Source: Larimichthys crocea
Lineage: Eukaryota; Chordata; Actinopteri; Sciaenidae
Assembly (NCBI RefSeq): GCF_000972845.2
Contig: NC_040028.1
Span: 15,622,871 to 15,686,870, forward strand
Length of the DNA stretch: 64,000 nt
Direction: 5' to 3'
The notes beneath the pieces were generated by a model that was not told the origin of the DNA, did not search any database, and worked only from the letters and a program-made list of their open reading frames with translations. Shown here one piece after another: positions 27,606 through 41,800 of the stretch (positions within the stretch are counted from its first letter, which is position 1; every line of letters begins with the position of its first letter). Position numbers and translations under genes: made by a program.

Positions 27606-29174
27606 CAATCAATTAAAACACAACAAAAACAAACAGATTCTCAGCAGAAAAGACTATTTCACACCGCTTTACAAAACCCAAAGCATCAAACATTTAAGAC
27701 CTTTTTTGTCACCTCAGATCAGTAGAAGTGTATTTCAGTGTTGCATGTACTATGCGTACCCACACCTGCAATTTAATATCTCATTCCTTAATATCTGCTA
27801 TAAAAATCTGCTATATCAGTTAACAAACCATCTGTTCAATAACCCGGCCACTAAACAAGGTAGATTTTGATTCGTGAGCATATATTATCTTAACAACGTG
27901 ACTGGTTCAGGTGACAATGTAAAGCTAAATATTTGTACCGCTCTACCTTCTCAATACACATCAAATATTTCACTATGAATTACTCCTGAGTAGTTGAAAA
28001 GACAGCTGCCGCCAAGGATCCCCCCGTAGCCTCGCTATTATCAGAAGGCAGGAGTGTTACTGCTGTGTCTGACAGATGAGTGGGACTTTGAGTGCTTAGC
28101 TGGCTCACAGACACAAAGTTTCATTGACAATTTCAGTAGAACGACTTGCTCAACGAACAAAGGCATCGGAAGTGCTGACAGGCCGATCACGGGGCTGCAG
28201 GGAGAAGAGAAAGACAGGAAGAGACAGAGAAAGAAACAAAGAGAGACTGACATGCCTGTATAATATCTTTGTTGCTCACTTGCTACCCATCCTCTCGTTG
28301 TAGCTCTGCAGATGATGAAACTTTGTCAGCATCCTCATCGCAGGACTTGCCATCTTTCGGAGCAACGGGGGGAACACTGACATTCAGGTTCCCTCTGAGG
28401 AAAACCCTCCTCTCAATCACAATTCTGTCTCAGTGATGCTGCATGTCACCCCTGCAGGCCTCTCATTCGCTGCTCATAGTCTGATGTGTGCCGAGTCGTA
28501 ACAGTTCAACAGTGGCGGACAAACAGCAAGGGTATGAGATATAACGCTGTTGAAGGGTGCATGAAATCTTTGTTGCTGTTCTTGTGACACTGCACATGAG
28601 GAAATACAAAACAAAAATGAATTGGTGTTTGAGTCCCTTTGAGACACCATAAGCCTGAATCCACAAAATCCTCCACATCCCTTATTTATCTCTCTGATAG
28701 AAACAACTTTTTTTCTAAGGTCGATTTAACCTCCAAGTCAACCCTCCAACCCAAGTAAAGCTATGTAATACATTCAGATTTCATTTACTCTTCTGTGACT
28801 GCACCTTTATGACTCTCATGGGGCAGTGCAAAGTTGTTTTTTTGCAGCTCAGCAGAAACTTCCCCCGCATTTTACTGCTCAAATATATGCCTTTAATCTA
28901 TAGCAACCAGGAAAGGTTGGCCAATGTCAATGCGCTTTATTCGCCACACAGCACCACCGTTTTCTGGATGAATTCATGAAATCAAATTGGAATATTCCAA
29001 ATTGAAAAAAAATAAGTTCACCAGCTCAAAAGAGCAAAATCCGAGAAACTGCCTGGTCCTGGCACTGCACATCCAACATATTAGAGCTGAAATGATTTGT
29101 AAATGAATTGATAAGTCAGTCGACAGAAAATAAATCAAGTAAACTTTTCTCTGTTTCGCACAGAGAGTGTAAAG

Positions 29175-29660
29175 AATGGACACAGTATCTGTGATGTCAC
29201 CCACGGGTTTCTGAAGAGACAATTTAAAGCTCAGAATATATATATCTGGCTGCTACCATGTTGGCTATCCTGCCTCTTCTGCCTCCTGGAGCAATAAAAA
29301 TTGGCAAAGGCGTGGATCATCAGTGGACCTGAGGCAGGCTGAATGACACCTGGGGGCTCAAACAAGCCACCTGTAATGGCACCTACCTGTCAATCAAAGC
29401 AGCCACGCTGTTAATTATGCATAACTTTAAGCCTTAATATAATTTGAACGGGTGAATTCTACAACAATTCAGACTCAGTACAGTTGTCATGATCAGGGGG
29501 ATTAGCTACAGAGACAGAAACAGTTTTTTGTACCAGGCTGTAAACATGTTTATTTCTGCTGTGAAGTTGGACATTTTAACATGGGGACTTATGGAGAACA
29601 AGTAGTCGTTCAAGGAATTGCAGGTGTTGGCACTTCACTTCATAGCCACAGAGGTTTGTT
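29175..29660 (+). mobile_element. Interspersed repeat, duplicated with block A
   Basis: Contains TGTGATGTCACCCACGGG, CTGTCAATCAAAGCAGCCAC, the 'TTCTGCTGTGAAGTTGGACA' core and CATGGGGACTTATGGAGA. The matching piece in copy 2 is about 33060-33650, enlarged by the TA tract. Confidence 0.75.
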
Positions 29661-30830
29661 TGTTTTTTGTATCATTCTAAACTGAACACATTTGATTTGA
29701 AATTGCGTATTTTCACTATTTTCAGACACTTTAAGGGTGATTTGTTTTGTTTTGTCCAAAACCCAGCTGATGAAATTCAGCTGGAACAAACATCTGTGTT
29801 TCTACGTACTGTATGTTTTAACTGTGAACAGTATAATAGTGATCTGAGTAGCTACTGTAGCTCAGTGTTAAACCACAGCTGGCTATAGGATGAGTACCAC
29901 AGGGACCAACTTATTCTAATCCCGGGTATTTATAAGCTAAAAAAAAAAAAAGAAAATCAAAGGCTTTAATATTTCTCCTTGCGAGCTCTGCCAAAATAGG
30001 CAAGCCATGCTGCAGGCACAATATGCCACAAAGAAGAAGAGCCAAGTTGTTTGTCTAAACTGTTTTCAGCGAGAAAATGAAGGTTAACGGTAAAAAGGCT
30101 GTTATATTTCGACCTCCGTTCAATAAAGGACTGAGGTTTGGCCAGTTAAGTGGCCTTGGCATATGAGGATTTCAGGACAATATCTTTACACTTTCTCCTG
30201 CTGGCATTTCACGCGAAAACACACTTCCAAACACATTGATCTTGCCTCACAGGGGAGACTTTACGGTACCTGCTTCCCAATTACTCACATAGGCTTATTC
30301 CTCTGACACAGTCTCAGGGAAAACACACCGGATTGGCCACTAGTCATGACAGAAAAGCTTAGTGGAGGTAAATTTGTGGGCAGTGCAGGAGAGCTGCCAG
30401 CTTTCAAACATGCACTGCACTCAGAGAGGGAGATTTACCGTCTGTGCTCATCTACTGGCCTCTCTGTGTTTGTCCTGTCTCCAGTGGCTGACTGAAGACC
30501 TTGCTCACCCAACAAAAACACTGTCAGAGATAGCTCGGCGAGGCATGAAATTGATTTTGTATTAACAAACAAGGGGATCTGTTTCTCTCATACTGTTAAT
30601 CAAATCATTTCGAGGAATGAGGGGAAGATGAGAGTAAAATCATTAACTTCCAACAGTAAATCAGGTTCACTGCCAACCTGTTGTCCCATTAACCCTGAAA
30701 CCTGTTCAATAGCTAATTAAGGCAATTACTTCAGGCATGACACGCCAGTTAATCATGAATGACTAGCCCATTTATAGTGGTGGCTTCATTACCATTGGCA
30801 GCACTCACTGATTGCCCTCCTCATTCTCGA

Positions 30831-30851
30831 CACACACACACACACACACAC
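30831..30851. repeat. (AC)n microsatellite (block A copy 1)
   Basis: About ten AC units; the counterpart in copy 2 is at about 34911-34932. Confidence 0.85.
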
Positions 30852-31129
30852 AGAAAATGCTGAGGATAAACGTGTCTGTTGGTCTGTCTTCAACTCATTC
30901 CCATTTACGAAGCTTTTGCTGGAATGGAAATATCAAAAAGGCGCACTGCAAGTTGTGTGTTTAGATTCCTGATCCATCAGGTTTCATCTGTGATGAACCG
31001 AGCTTCAAATTTTATAATGTGGGTTGTGATATTGATCCTGATGTTTTCTAAAGCAGCTGACAGTAGAGAGATGACAGGAAACGAGCAACAAGATTAGATT
31101 GTGAAGCTCGTGGTGGTGGATGGCTAATC

Positions 31130-31600
31130 TAAAGATCAGCAAAGACGTGGATCATCGGTGGACCTGAGGTGCTGGGTGGGTGGTTGGGTGCTCAAACAGG
31201 CTACGTGTAAGACACCCACCCGTGAATCAAAGCGGGCCATGCTGTAAAATATGTATAACTTTAAGCCTGAATATAATCTGTGAAGTTCTGTGGTGAAGTT
31301 GTGACATTTTCATATAGGCGCTTATGGAGATTGACTCGTTCTGTATCCAGCGTCAAGTGCTCGTTTGAGGAACTGTTTTTTGGCATTTCAACAAATAAAT
31401 ACTTGAACCAGGGGAAAAGAGCCATGCTAGCTCTGTTGAAGGGTAAAAAAAAAAACACCACCAACCATTCCTTTTTAACATTTTAACAGCTATATGGCTG
31501 TATATATATATAGAAATGGCCAGAGGTGACATCAGAATAAACATTATTGCAGCTTGGTGAATAATGGTTGATCACCATTCCTTCCAGAAAGAGGAGCCCT
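31130..31600 (+). mobile_element. Interspersed repeat, second copy within block A
   Basis: Carries the same core in the same orientation as 29175-29660, then a piece resembling 19560-19760 ('ccatgctagctctgttgaagggt'), then a tail with GGTGACATCAGAATAAA. In copy 2 (35200-35610) the middle piece is absent and about 60 different bases stand in its place. Confidence 0.7.
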
Positions 31601-31807
31601 AAAGTTGTTCAAGAAAAGAAATAAATAAAGAATCATTATTTTATTATGAAATGAACCAAGAATCCTTATATCAAATATATGTAATAAAAAATAAAGACAA
31701 GAAAGTTTTGACAAAATTCAGATTCAACCATTAATTCAGCTCCCGATGTGCTAATGTTATTTGGTGTCAATGACACTAAAAAAGGGTGTCAATGGTCAAA
31801 ATGTGTT

Positions 31808-31817
31808 NNNNNNNNNN
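31808..31817. other. Assembly gap (10 N) between duplicated blocks
   Basis: Ten N exactly. The sequence left of the gap ends in AATGTGTT, which is where the second block reaches 35804 and continues into unique sequence. The sequence right of the gap starts at the point matching about 27879. Confidence 0.98.
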
Positions 31818-33216
31818 ATCTTATTATCTTAACAACGTGACTGGTTCAGGTGACAATGTAGGCTAAATATTTGTACCGCTCTACCTGCTCAATACACATC
31901 AAAATATTCACTATGAATTACTCTGAGTAGTGATTGAAAGACAGCTGCCGCCGAGGATCCCCCGTAGCCTCGCTTTATCAGAAGGCAGGAGTGTTACTGC
32001 TGTGTCTGACAGATGAGTGGGACTTTGAGTGCTTAGCTGGCTCACAGACACAAGTTTCATTGACATTTCAGTAGAACGACTTGCTCAACGAACAAGGCAT
32101 CGGAAGTGCTGACAGGCGCATCACGGGCTGCAGGGAGAGAGAAGACAGGAAGAGACAGAGAAAGAAACAAAGAGAGACTGACATGCCTGTATAATCTTTG
32201 TTGCTCACTTGCTACCCATCCTCTCGTTGTAGCTCTGCAGATGATGAGAACTTTGTCAGCATCCTCATTGCAGGACTTGCCATCTTTCGGACAACGGGGG
32301 AACACTCGACTTCAGGTTCCCTCTGAGGAAAACCCTCCTCTCAATCACAATTCTGTCTCAGTGATGCTGCATGTCACCCTGCAGGCCTCTCATTCGCTGC
32401 TCATAGTCTGATGTGTGCCAGTCGTAACAGTTCAACATGGCGGAACAACAGCAAGGTATGAGATATACGCTGTTGAAGGTGCATGAAATCTTGTTGCTGT
32501 TCTTGTGGACACTGCACATGAGGAAATACAAAACAAAAAATGAATTGGTGTTTGAGTCCCTTTGAGACACCCTAACCCGAATCCACAAAATCCTCCACAT
32601 CCCTTATTTATCTCTCTGATAGAAACAACTTTTTTTCTAAGTCGATTTAAACCTCCAAGTCAACCCTCAAACCCAAGTAAGCTATGTAATACATTCAGAT
32701 TCATTTACTCTTCTGTGACTGCACCTTTTGACTCTCATGGGGCAGTGCAAAGTTGTTTTTTTGCAGCTCAGCAGAAACTTCCCCCGCATTTTACTGCTCA
32801 ATATATGCCTTTAATCTATAGCAACCAGGAAAGGTTGCCATGTCAATGCGCTTTATTCGCCACACAGCACCACCGTTTTCGGATGAATTCATGAAATCAA
32901 ATTGGAATATTCCAAATTGAAAAAAAATAAGTTCACCAGCTCAAAGAGCAAAATCCGAGAACTGCCTGGTCTGGCACTGCACATCCAACATATTAGGCTG
33001 AAATGATTGTAAATGAATTGATAGTCAGTCGACAGAAAATAAATCAAGTTAAACTTTTCTCTGTTTTGCACAGGAGTTAAAGATGGAACGTATCTGGATG
33101 ATTTATATATATATATATATAAAAATATATATATATTATATATATCTATTATATATTATTCTATTTATTATATATTGTCTACATGTGTTATCTGTTTCGC
33201 TGGATCTATTATATTA

Positions 33217-33256
<40 letters not shown>

Positions 33257-35804
33257 TATATCTTGGCGCTACCATGTGGTTTCCTGCCTCTTGCTCCTGG
33301 GGCAATAAAATTGGCAAAGGCGCGGATCATCAGTGGACCTGAGCAGGCTGATGACACCTGGGAGCTCAAACAAGCCACCTTTAATGGCACTACCTGTCAA
33401 TCAAAGCAGCCAGCTGTTAATTATGCATAACTTTAAGCCTTAATATAATTTGAACGGGTGAATTCTATACAATTCAGATCAGTTACAGTTGTCATGATCA
33501 GGATTGCTACAGAGACAGAAACTGTTTTGTACCAGGCTGTAAACTGTTTATTTCTGCTGTGAAGTTGGACATTTTAACATGGGGATTATGGAGACGTAGT
33601 CGTTCAAGGAATTGCAGGTGTTGGCACTTCACTTCATAGCCATAGATTGTTTGTTTTTTGTATCATTCTACTGAACACATTTGATTTAAATTGCTATTTC
33701 CAAACTTTCAACCAAACAATTCAAAAGATATTGAAAATACGACTGTACCGAATGATTATTTTCACATTGAATTCATCTGCTGGTTATTCTACTCGAATAA
33801 ACAATTAACTTAAAAATAAATCTGGAATTGTTGTACAAGATATCATTATTTGTTTTGTTTGTCAAAACCCAGCTGATGAAATTCAGCTGGAACAAACACT
33901 GTGTTTCTATGTACTGTATGTTTTAACTGTAACAGTTATAGTGATCTGATTAGCTACTGTAGCTCAGTGTTAAACCACAGCTGGCTATAGTGAGTAACAC
34001 GGACCAACTTATTCTAATCCCGGGTATTTAAGCTAAAAAAAAAAAAAGAAAATCAAAGGCTTTAATATTTCTCTTGCGAGCTCTGCCAAAATAGGCAAGC
34101 CATGCTGCAGGCACAATATGCCACAAAGAAGAAGAGCCAAGTTGTTTGTCTAAACTGTTTTCGCGAGAAATGAAGGTTAACGGTAAAAAGGCTGTTATAT
34201 TTCGACCTCCGTTCAATAAAGGACTGAGGTTTGCCCGTTAAGTGGCCTTGGCTATGAGGATTTCAGGACAATATCTTTACACTTCTCCTGCTGGCATTTC
34301 ACGCGAAAACACACTTCCAAACACATTGATCTTGCCTCACAGGGAGACTTTACGGTACCTGCTTCCCATTACTCACATAGGCTTATTCCTCTGACAAGTC
34401 TCAGGGAAAACACACCGGATTGGCCGCTAGTCATGACGAAAAAGCTTAGTGGAGGTAAATTTGTGGGCAGTGCGGGAGAACGCCCGTTTCAAACATGCAC
34501 TGCACTCAGAGAGGGAGATTTACCGTCTGTGCTCATCTACTGGCCTCTCTGTTTGTCCTGTCTCCAGTGGCTGACTGAAGCCTTGCTCACCCAACAAAAA
34601 CACTGTCAGAGATAGCTCGGCGAGGCATGAAATTGATTTTGTATTAACAAACAGGGGATCTGTTTCTCTCATACTGTTAATCAAATCATTTCGAGGAATG
34701 AGGGGAAGATGAGAGTAAAATCATTAACTTCAACAGTAAATCAGGTTCACTGCCAACCTGTTGTCCCATTAACCCTGAAACCTGTTCAATAGCTAATTAA
34801 GGCAATTACTTCAGGCATGACACGCCAGTTAATCATGAATGACTAGCCCATTTATAGTGGTGGCTTCATTACCATTGGCAGCACTCACTGATTGCCCTCC
34901 TCATCTCTCGACACACACACACACACACACACAGAAAATGCTGAGGATAAACGTGTCTGTTGGTCTGTCTTCAACTCACTCCCATTACAAAGCTTTGCTG
35001 GAATGGAAATATCAAAACGGCGCACTGCAAGTTTGTGTTTAGATTCCTGATCCATCAGGTTTCATCTGTGATGAACCGGCTTCAAATTTTATAATGTGGT
35101 TGTGATATTGATCCTGATGTTTCTAAAGCAGCTGACATAGAGAGATGACAGGAAACGAGCAACAAGATTAGATTGTGAAGCTCGTGTGGTGGATGGCTAA
35201 TCTAAAGATCAGCAAAAAACGTGGATCATCGGTGGACCTGAGGTGCTGGGTGGGTGGTTGGGTGCTCACAACAGGCTACGTGTAACGCACCCCCTGTGGA
35301 TCAAGCGGGCCACGCTTTGTAAAATATGTATAACTTTAAGCCTGAATATAATCTGTGAAGTTCTGTGAAGTTGTGACATTTTCATATGGGGGCTTATGGA
35401 GATTGACTCGTTCTGTATCCAGCGTCAAGTGGTCGTTTGAGGAACTGCAGTTTTTGGCACTTCAACATAGACTTCGTCTGCACTACAGTCACAGCAACTT
35501 AAATATAGCAATTGGCCAGAGGGTGACATCAGAATAAAGATTATTGCAGTCTTGGTGAATAATGGTTGATCACCATTCCTTTCCAGAAAGAGGAGCCCTA
35601 AAGTGTTCAAAGAAAAGAAATAAATAAATAATCATTATTGTATTATGAAATGAACCAAGAATCCTTTATATCAAATATATGTAATGAAAAATAAAGACAA
35701 GAAAGTTTTGACAAAATTCAGATTCAACCAATTAATTCAGCTCCCGATGTGCTAATGTTATTTGGTGTCAATGACACATAAAGGGTGTAATGTCACAATG
35801 TGTT
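31818..35804 (+). repeat. Direct duplicate block A, copy 2 (lower quality)
   Basis: Second copy of 27879-31807. It differs mainly by many one-base deletions, often in short runs, which is typical of poorly polished long-read sequence. Larger differences also exist: about 160 bases of TA-rich sequence at 33100-33260, an insertion at roughly 33700-33850, and a different segment at about 35455-35515. These suggest two haplotypes rather than sequencing error alone. Confidence 0.95.
33100..33262. repeat. TA-rich low-complexity tract (copy 2 only)
   Basis: Alternating T and A runs with interruptions. The corresponding place in copy 1 (about 29236-29250) has only a short ATATATAT. Either an expanded allele or a sequencing artefact. 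Confidence 0.85.
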
Positions 35805-38800
35805 TAATGAAAACGGGGTTTAAAGGTGTGAAGAGAACGGGACCAAGGTTTTTTTTGACCGAGCCCTTTGTCTCTGTCTGTCTGGAGCTGTCCGCGGTGC
35901 TGAACAAGACTTCAGTCGCTCTCTAACAGCGTGATCAGTGTGCTCTGACACCAACCTTGTCAGCAGTTCCCATTCCATCCCGCTTGAGGGACTGACTCTG
36001 ACAGATAGCGGCGCTGAGGGAGGCCCTTGTAGTGAACTGTCCTGAGTGGGAGTATTGATTTTCCTGTTTGTCTCCCCTGACTGCGGCAAGGTGAAGGCTG
36101 GCTGAAATGACTCCCTCAGCTCTGTGGCCCATTCCTCTCACCTCCCCGCGGTTTCGTATATAAGGACAAACTATACTGTCGCCCGATTCCATATGTGCCG
36201 GGGCATCTGCTGCAGAGTTTTCAAGCTGGTCAAAGGCCGCTCATCCTCACGCTGTTAAATGTCACTCTCTCCCCTCCACTGCACATCAATAACTGGCCCT
36301 GGCTCTGCAGGACACCACTCTTTGGTTGTTCCATTTCCATTTGCAGCCATGAATATAAATGACCTATGGATGACCTGCCACTCTTGTCAACACAAGGGGA
36401 AATTCATTCTGCTACTGTTCCACTGAGCTGAGGCCTCCAAATATTGGGTGACATTAAAATGCTGCACTGTATATTTCCCTGTAGCTCTGACATAAAAAAA
36501 AAAAAGCATAAAGCTCACCTCGGATGCACACTGCTGGCACAGCTTTGACTTTGATCTACTTTCACCAGACAACGTAGCAGACAAATTCATTGCTGCGATT
36601 GCAAGTGCGGTGCGCTAATTAAAAAAACAGCAGCGGTTACCCTCGCTTAGACGTTGTTTGTCGTCTTTAACGCCGCAGAACACAGCCGCTCATCAAAGCC
36701 GTGTACAAACAGGCGTCTCTTTGCTCTAATTTATCAAGCATCAGTGCTATGGTATGGTCCTGAGGAGTGGAGAGAGGGGTGTGTGTGTGTGTGTGTGTGC
36801 GGTTCTGCGCCTCTGCGTTTTAAACAGTCACACCAGGAATCAGACATGTAACCTCACCGGGTCACACTTTGCATTTCAATGCGAATGCAAATCTGATACA
36901 TCCTGTGCAAACATGTCCATAGTGCAGCTTTTAATATCTAAGTCACACCACGTGCTGCAGATGGCAACAGATTAAAAGGAGAATAGAGAGCGCGGTGTGG
37001 TGTTAATTAACACGCTGAATAAAACCCAGTGAACTTATCAACTTGAATGTCTGAATCAACACACGTGTATAGACTCAAAGGTAAGTGCAACAGTCAGTTA
37101 AACAACAAACCTCGTGTGCTCGCTGCTGACCATTTTCCACTAATCGTACTTCAGGAAAAGGTCAAGCGCTGCCATACAGAAGCACACTAATTCACAGCTT
37201 TTATACACAGCCTCCCACTGGGAAAACCATTATCATTGCTAATGTTAGTTGTTAGAGGGGTGGGAGTGCACCCCTGTACACGGGGCTCCTGCTACAATAA
37301 ACAGGGAACATGCTGAGTGGAGCTGTGTGAGAAAGTTTAAAACTCTTTTTCTGACAAACAGGGCACACACGATCACGTATATAAAGCGTGAGCTGTTCTG
37401 AGTAATTGTCACGGATTCGTCTGTCTTAGTGAGCGAACAAAACACTTCCCTGCGGATAATGACGGTGTCTGTGCATGCACAGAACTCTCTAACGCGTGCA
37501 CTGGTTCAACCAAGCTGAACAACAAAAAAAAGCACCAATAAAAAGCCGTTGTACCTTAATAACCCAGTGTCAGTGAAGGGAGCAGCTCACGGAGTGGAAG
37601 GTTAGAGGGCTCCACCTGTGCTTAGAGAACCAGTGTACCAATGTGTGACCTTTGTTCGATCTCAAACAAGGTTGCCAACACTTTTAGCAGCATTCATTGT
37701 TTGTTTGTGTCTGGCATCCCTCATCGAAAATAGAATTTATTGCATTTCGACACATTAATCCGCACTTTGACACATCCTCTTTGTATGGAATATGTCCAGA
37801 AATAATACACCTAAGAGTTATAGGTAGAAAAAAAGTCAAAGAAACTACATCACTCCATTATAAAGCTGATTAAATCTCCTTCTTCAATCGTTCAATCAGT
37901 GAATATAAGTACATGGTTCAGCTTCAACTTATGCTGGCTTAGCCAATTAGATCATTATTTCACTCCATCATCCTCCCTCTTAACCACTAACGATGTTGAG
38001 TTAGACACTGAGGTATGAGCTTATGATAGTTGTCGAACAAGAAAACACATCTGTACGTCAGTTCTGCCACGAAGCGCGTTAAGACATGATTGTCTTTAAG
38101 ACACAACATATCAGCAACTTCACATCATTTTGTTGGTTTAATGAATCATTTGCTGGACTGTGACAATACAGAAGCAACTGTGCTCCCCCCAAAAGGGGCG
38201 TGGCTTTAGCTGTGACACCCATGAGTCTCTGGGCTCTATTGTCTAGTGTGCAGCACCGAAACTCACTCCTCATTAATTTCAATGCGACTACTGTGCTGGT
38301 ACCCCAGATGTGTCAATGCAGTCGGCATGAAAGCTCTGCATGGTTGTTTGACAAAAAAGTTGAAGTTGCCTGAACTTGTCCAACAACCCGATGTAACATC
38401 ATCTAGGAAGGCTGCTGTGTTGGCGGGGGGCTCGTTTTAAGTTTTAACACAGCCGGGGCTGTTGTGGGTCTGGATGCCTTGGGCTTAGCTGGATGCACTG
38501 CACAAGGCTGTAACATTGGCTGAAGTAAAAAAAAAAAAAAAGCAAAGAAGGGCTTTCTAAGGACTAATCCTAAAGTCTCTTCCTCTCTGTTCTTTGCCTC
38601 TTACTTTTTCTTTGGAACATCCCCCCTTTTTACAGAGAAAATGGATGTGGTAGCACTCAACAATGCTGCTTTTCGTGGACCTGGATGGATTGCATGTAAG
38701 CGAGGAGATTGGTTTCAGTGTTCCCCGTGGACTGAAGCCTTTGGTGTTTGGTGATAAATGCCTCCTGTGTGGTAATACAGTGTGATTAACGGACACAGCC

Positions 38801-41800
38801 CAGAGGCTGATCCCTCCTCTCCCTCCTCACCACACCTGAATCAATCATCTACATGGAAAGGCCACAGTCTTGCGCTGGAACAGCTGCTTAGAGCTCGGCT
38901 CTCTCCTTTTCTCACTTTAGGAGAGAGCAGAGATGGCTGTAGGACTCACTTTGAAACACGGCAAATACAAATAGATCAAGCACTGTTTGTTCATGCGCGC
39001 GTCATTGAGCAGGTATGCAATTTGAAAAACAATCTACCCTAATTAGCTTACAGACTCTTTTTAATTAACGTGAGCTCTGAGGAAGAATCCACAAAAAAAA
39101 AAACAAAGTAACCTGACCACCGATATTTAAGGAGGAAATCATAAATCACTACAAGACATCCCAGTGGGACATTGATAACTTCTGAAATTGCATATCTGTT
39201 TTTCCTCTGCCTTAATAATTTCTTGCCAGATTCTCTATAACTCTGTTGAAACAGATACAGTAAGACCTTGGAAAGAATATTTTACATGCATATTTTAACA
39301 GTTAAATATCTAAACATATAAACGTCCGATACAGAATGAATACATCCATCTGTTCTTGCAATGCAGAGGCGAGTAAGTCGAATTCAAAAGAGTAATTTGG
39401 CTCCACGCCGTGCAGGCTACATGATCAGATTTTATATTAGGGCCGACATTAAAAGAAAAAGAAAAAAAGTAAAGAAAAAAGGCTGCGGCAGCAGTTTTAC
39501 AAATAGCCATGAAACCATATCATTGGAGGGGAGATTATGGCAGTGGCATAAGCAGTCAAATCAATCGCTGAGTATTTCTGTGAAAGTCGATAGAGGATCC
39601 AGGTTAGGCCCATTAGTCATGTTGGCACCCTGCATTGCATTCCCGGGCCTAAAAACGACCCTGCAACTTCTCTGCAACATTGTTGCCAAAAAAAGCTCCC
39701 AGCTCACCCGCACTGGCTTTTATAACGACTTGAATGAATGCTCATTTTTTGTCATATGGCATTAATATGCTTGGCTTTATAATCTGCTTCTTTATGTTAA
39801 TTCATATGTAATGCACAAAAGGAAGCACTCAAAGACACTTCAAATTGTTTCTCCCTCTGTAATTTATTATGATTCACAGACGTGCCTGTGAAGAAAATTC
39901 CCTCCAGTGTTCGGACAATTTCCTCTCATCACCCTTGAAACGGAAGTAAACAGAGTCCCATCTCGGAGTCCAAACATGAGAGGGGGAGGCCTACACAGAA
40001 TGATGAATGAACCAAAGTCCACTCTCTCCATTGCAGAATGGGACTGGTGAGTTAAGTTAAGTGATCCCCTGGATTTGCGAGTGGGATTTAAGGCTCTGTT
40101 TTGTAGCCATTCATCTGGCACCTCAAGAGGACTGACTCACATCGAGGGACATTGGATTCCTATGATGAGGTTGATGTGCTGTATCACAACACGTGCTGGG
40201 ACATAATGCTATTTGTTCCACACCAGCACTCGGTGATGCCACAAGATGTTACTCTACTCTCTTGTGCTGTGCTGTTGTTAGGACATTGGCTTTTCAATCC
40301 ATACTTATTATACTGTGGCCTGGGATCCAATTTATACTGCGATATTGTAGGTGGGTGTGAACAGGAATTGATCTAAAGAGGGAAATCCTTTTCCAGTGGG
40401 AAATAAACTATTGTTCAGTCCGCATGGCACACAACAAAACACATCATATCTGATGTTGTCTGCATTTCTACTATATACAAATATAATTCCAGATGGCTCT
40501 AAAGTTGTTTCCTCGTGTAATCAATATGAAACATTGTTTCAAAAGATTAATACTCTATAATATGTTTAAATCATAGACTGAACATTAATGAAAACAAGTG
40601 TCAGTCCTTAATTATGTGCGCTGCTGATCAAATGTCTATAGTGACTTTGCAAAATAAAACGGGACCAGGCACCTATTTATAAATGCAGGAATTTAAGAAG
40701 CAATCTGGACTGCAATCTGTTCAGTGAGATTATTCAGATCTGTCTCACAGTGAGTCTGAGTGATGCCACAGAACGGGAAAGAAGCAGAAGACACCAGCGC
40801 TAACGACCTCAGTGATTGAACATTACCATTTTTATTACATGCTACCCATACATGTCATGGTGTGTCTTAGAAGTGCACCTCAATGCACTTTTTCCCCTGC
40901 AGTGAAGTCATTCTGAAGTGCAGTCCTTGTGCACGAGCCCCACAACAACATCAAAACATCCAGAACCTTATCCCACCGAGCCAAGCAGAAGACGTCGGGG
41001 TGGCTCGCTCTTGCAAACGGAGATTAGTCTGTGTGAAGGTGACTCTACCTGTGCTTACACTTTAAGTGTGCCAGGTGCTCAGTCAACCACTGAATCCAAA
41101 TTGGGGAGAAGTGTGAGGGAGGCAGGCTCAGCTCGCCTCCCCACAGTATAACTTACCTGTCACCAGCTCGCCCCAGATAAGGACAGATGACCTTTCTCCA
41201 GGTTGTTATAATAAATCAACTTCCAGAGGCAGTTATTCCTAGCACGGCCCTCTCGTCAGGCCTTACAGGTATCAATTGAGAAATACCACAGCCAGGCACC
41301 TCTGCTGTCACTGTTGGACAACACACAGGCAAGAAGGAAATTCCCTAATTTCTGCTCAATTAACAAGCTTAACCATGTCTGCCTTGTTTACATGATTGTT
41401 TAACATATTTATTGCCTCTATTTTCCATGTTTCTGTGCCGTAATTCTTGGAACTGAAGCTATATACCCCCCCCAAAAATGTACGATTTAATTAGAATATA
41501 AAGTATACATTCAAATGGCTTTAAAATCTGCCCCTTAAAGCTGGTTAAAACTCTAAATCTTCTTGCAACACAGCATAAAAAAGCTGTAGCAGTTGTAAAA
41601 AGCCAGTGTCTTCAAAGCAATGTTCACGGACTTGCTGATCAGGCAGCTTTTGATCAGCAAACACTAAAGAATTTATGGTAAAAAATCTTCGAGTTTTTGC
41701 ACAATTACTTTTTTATGGACTGTTTATAGTACAGACAAACTAGAATGTTCTTTTCTCAATTAGAGGGAATACGGAGCCAAAGTTAATTGCTCCTCTGATA

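Larger units (their letters stand above)
27879..31807 (+). repeat. Direct duplicate block A, copy 1
   Basis: About 3.9 kb, matched along its whole length by 31818-35804. It contains two interspersed elements (29175-29660 and 31130-31600), a CA run at about 30832-30851 and otherwise unrecognised intron sequence. This copy appears the more accurate one, with fewer single-base losses. Confidence 0.95.

Noticed and set aside
33083..33430. 115-codon frame rich in Tyr and Ile
   Set aside because: It is a translation of the TA-rich low-complexity tract found only in the lower-quality duplicate.
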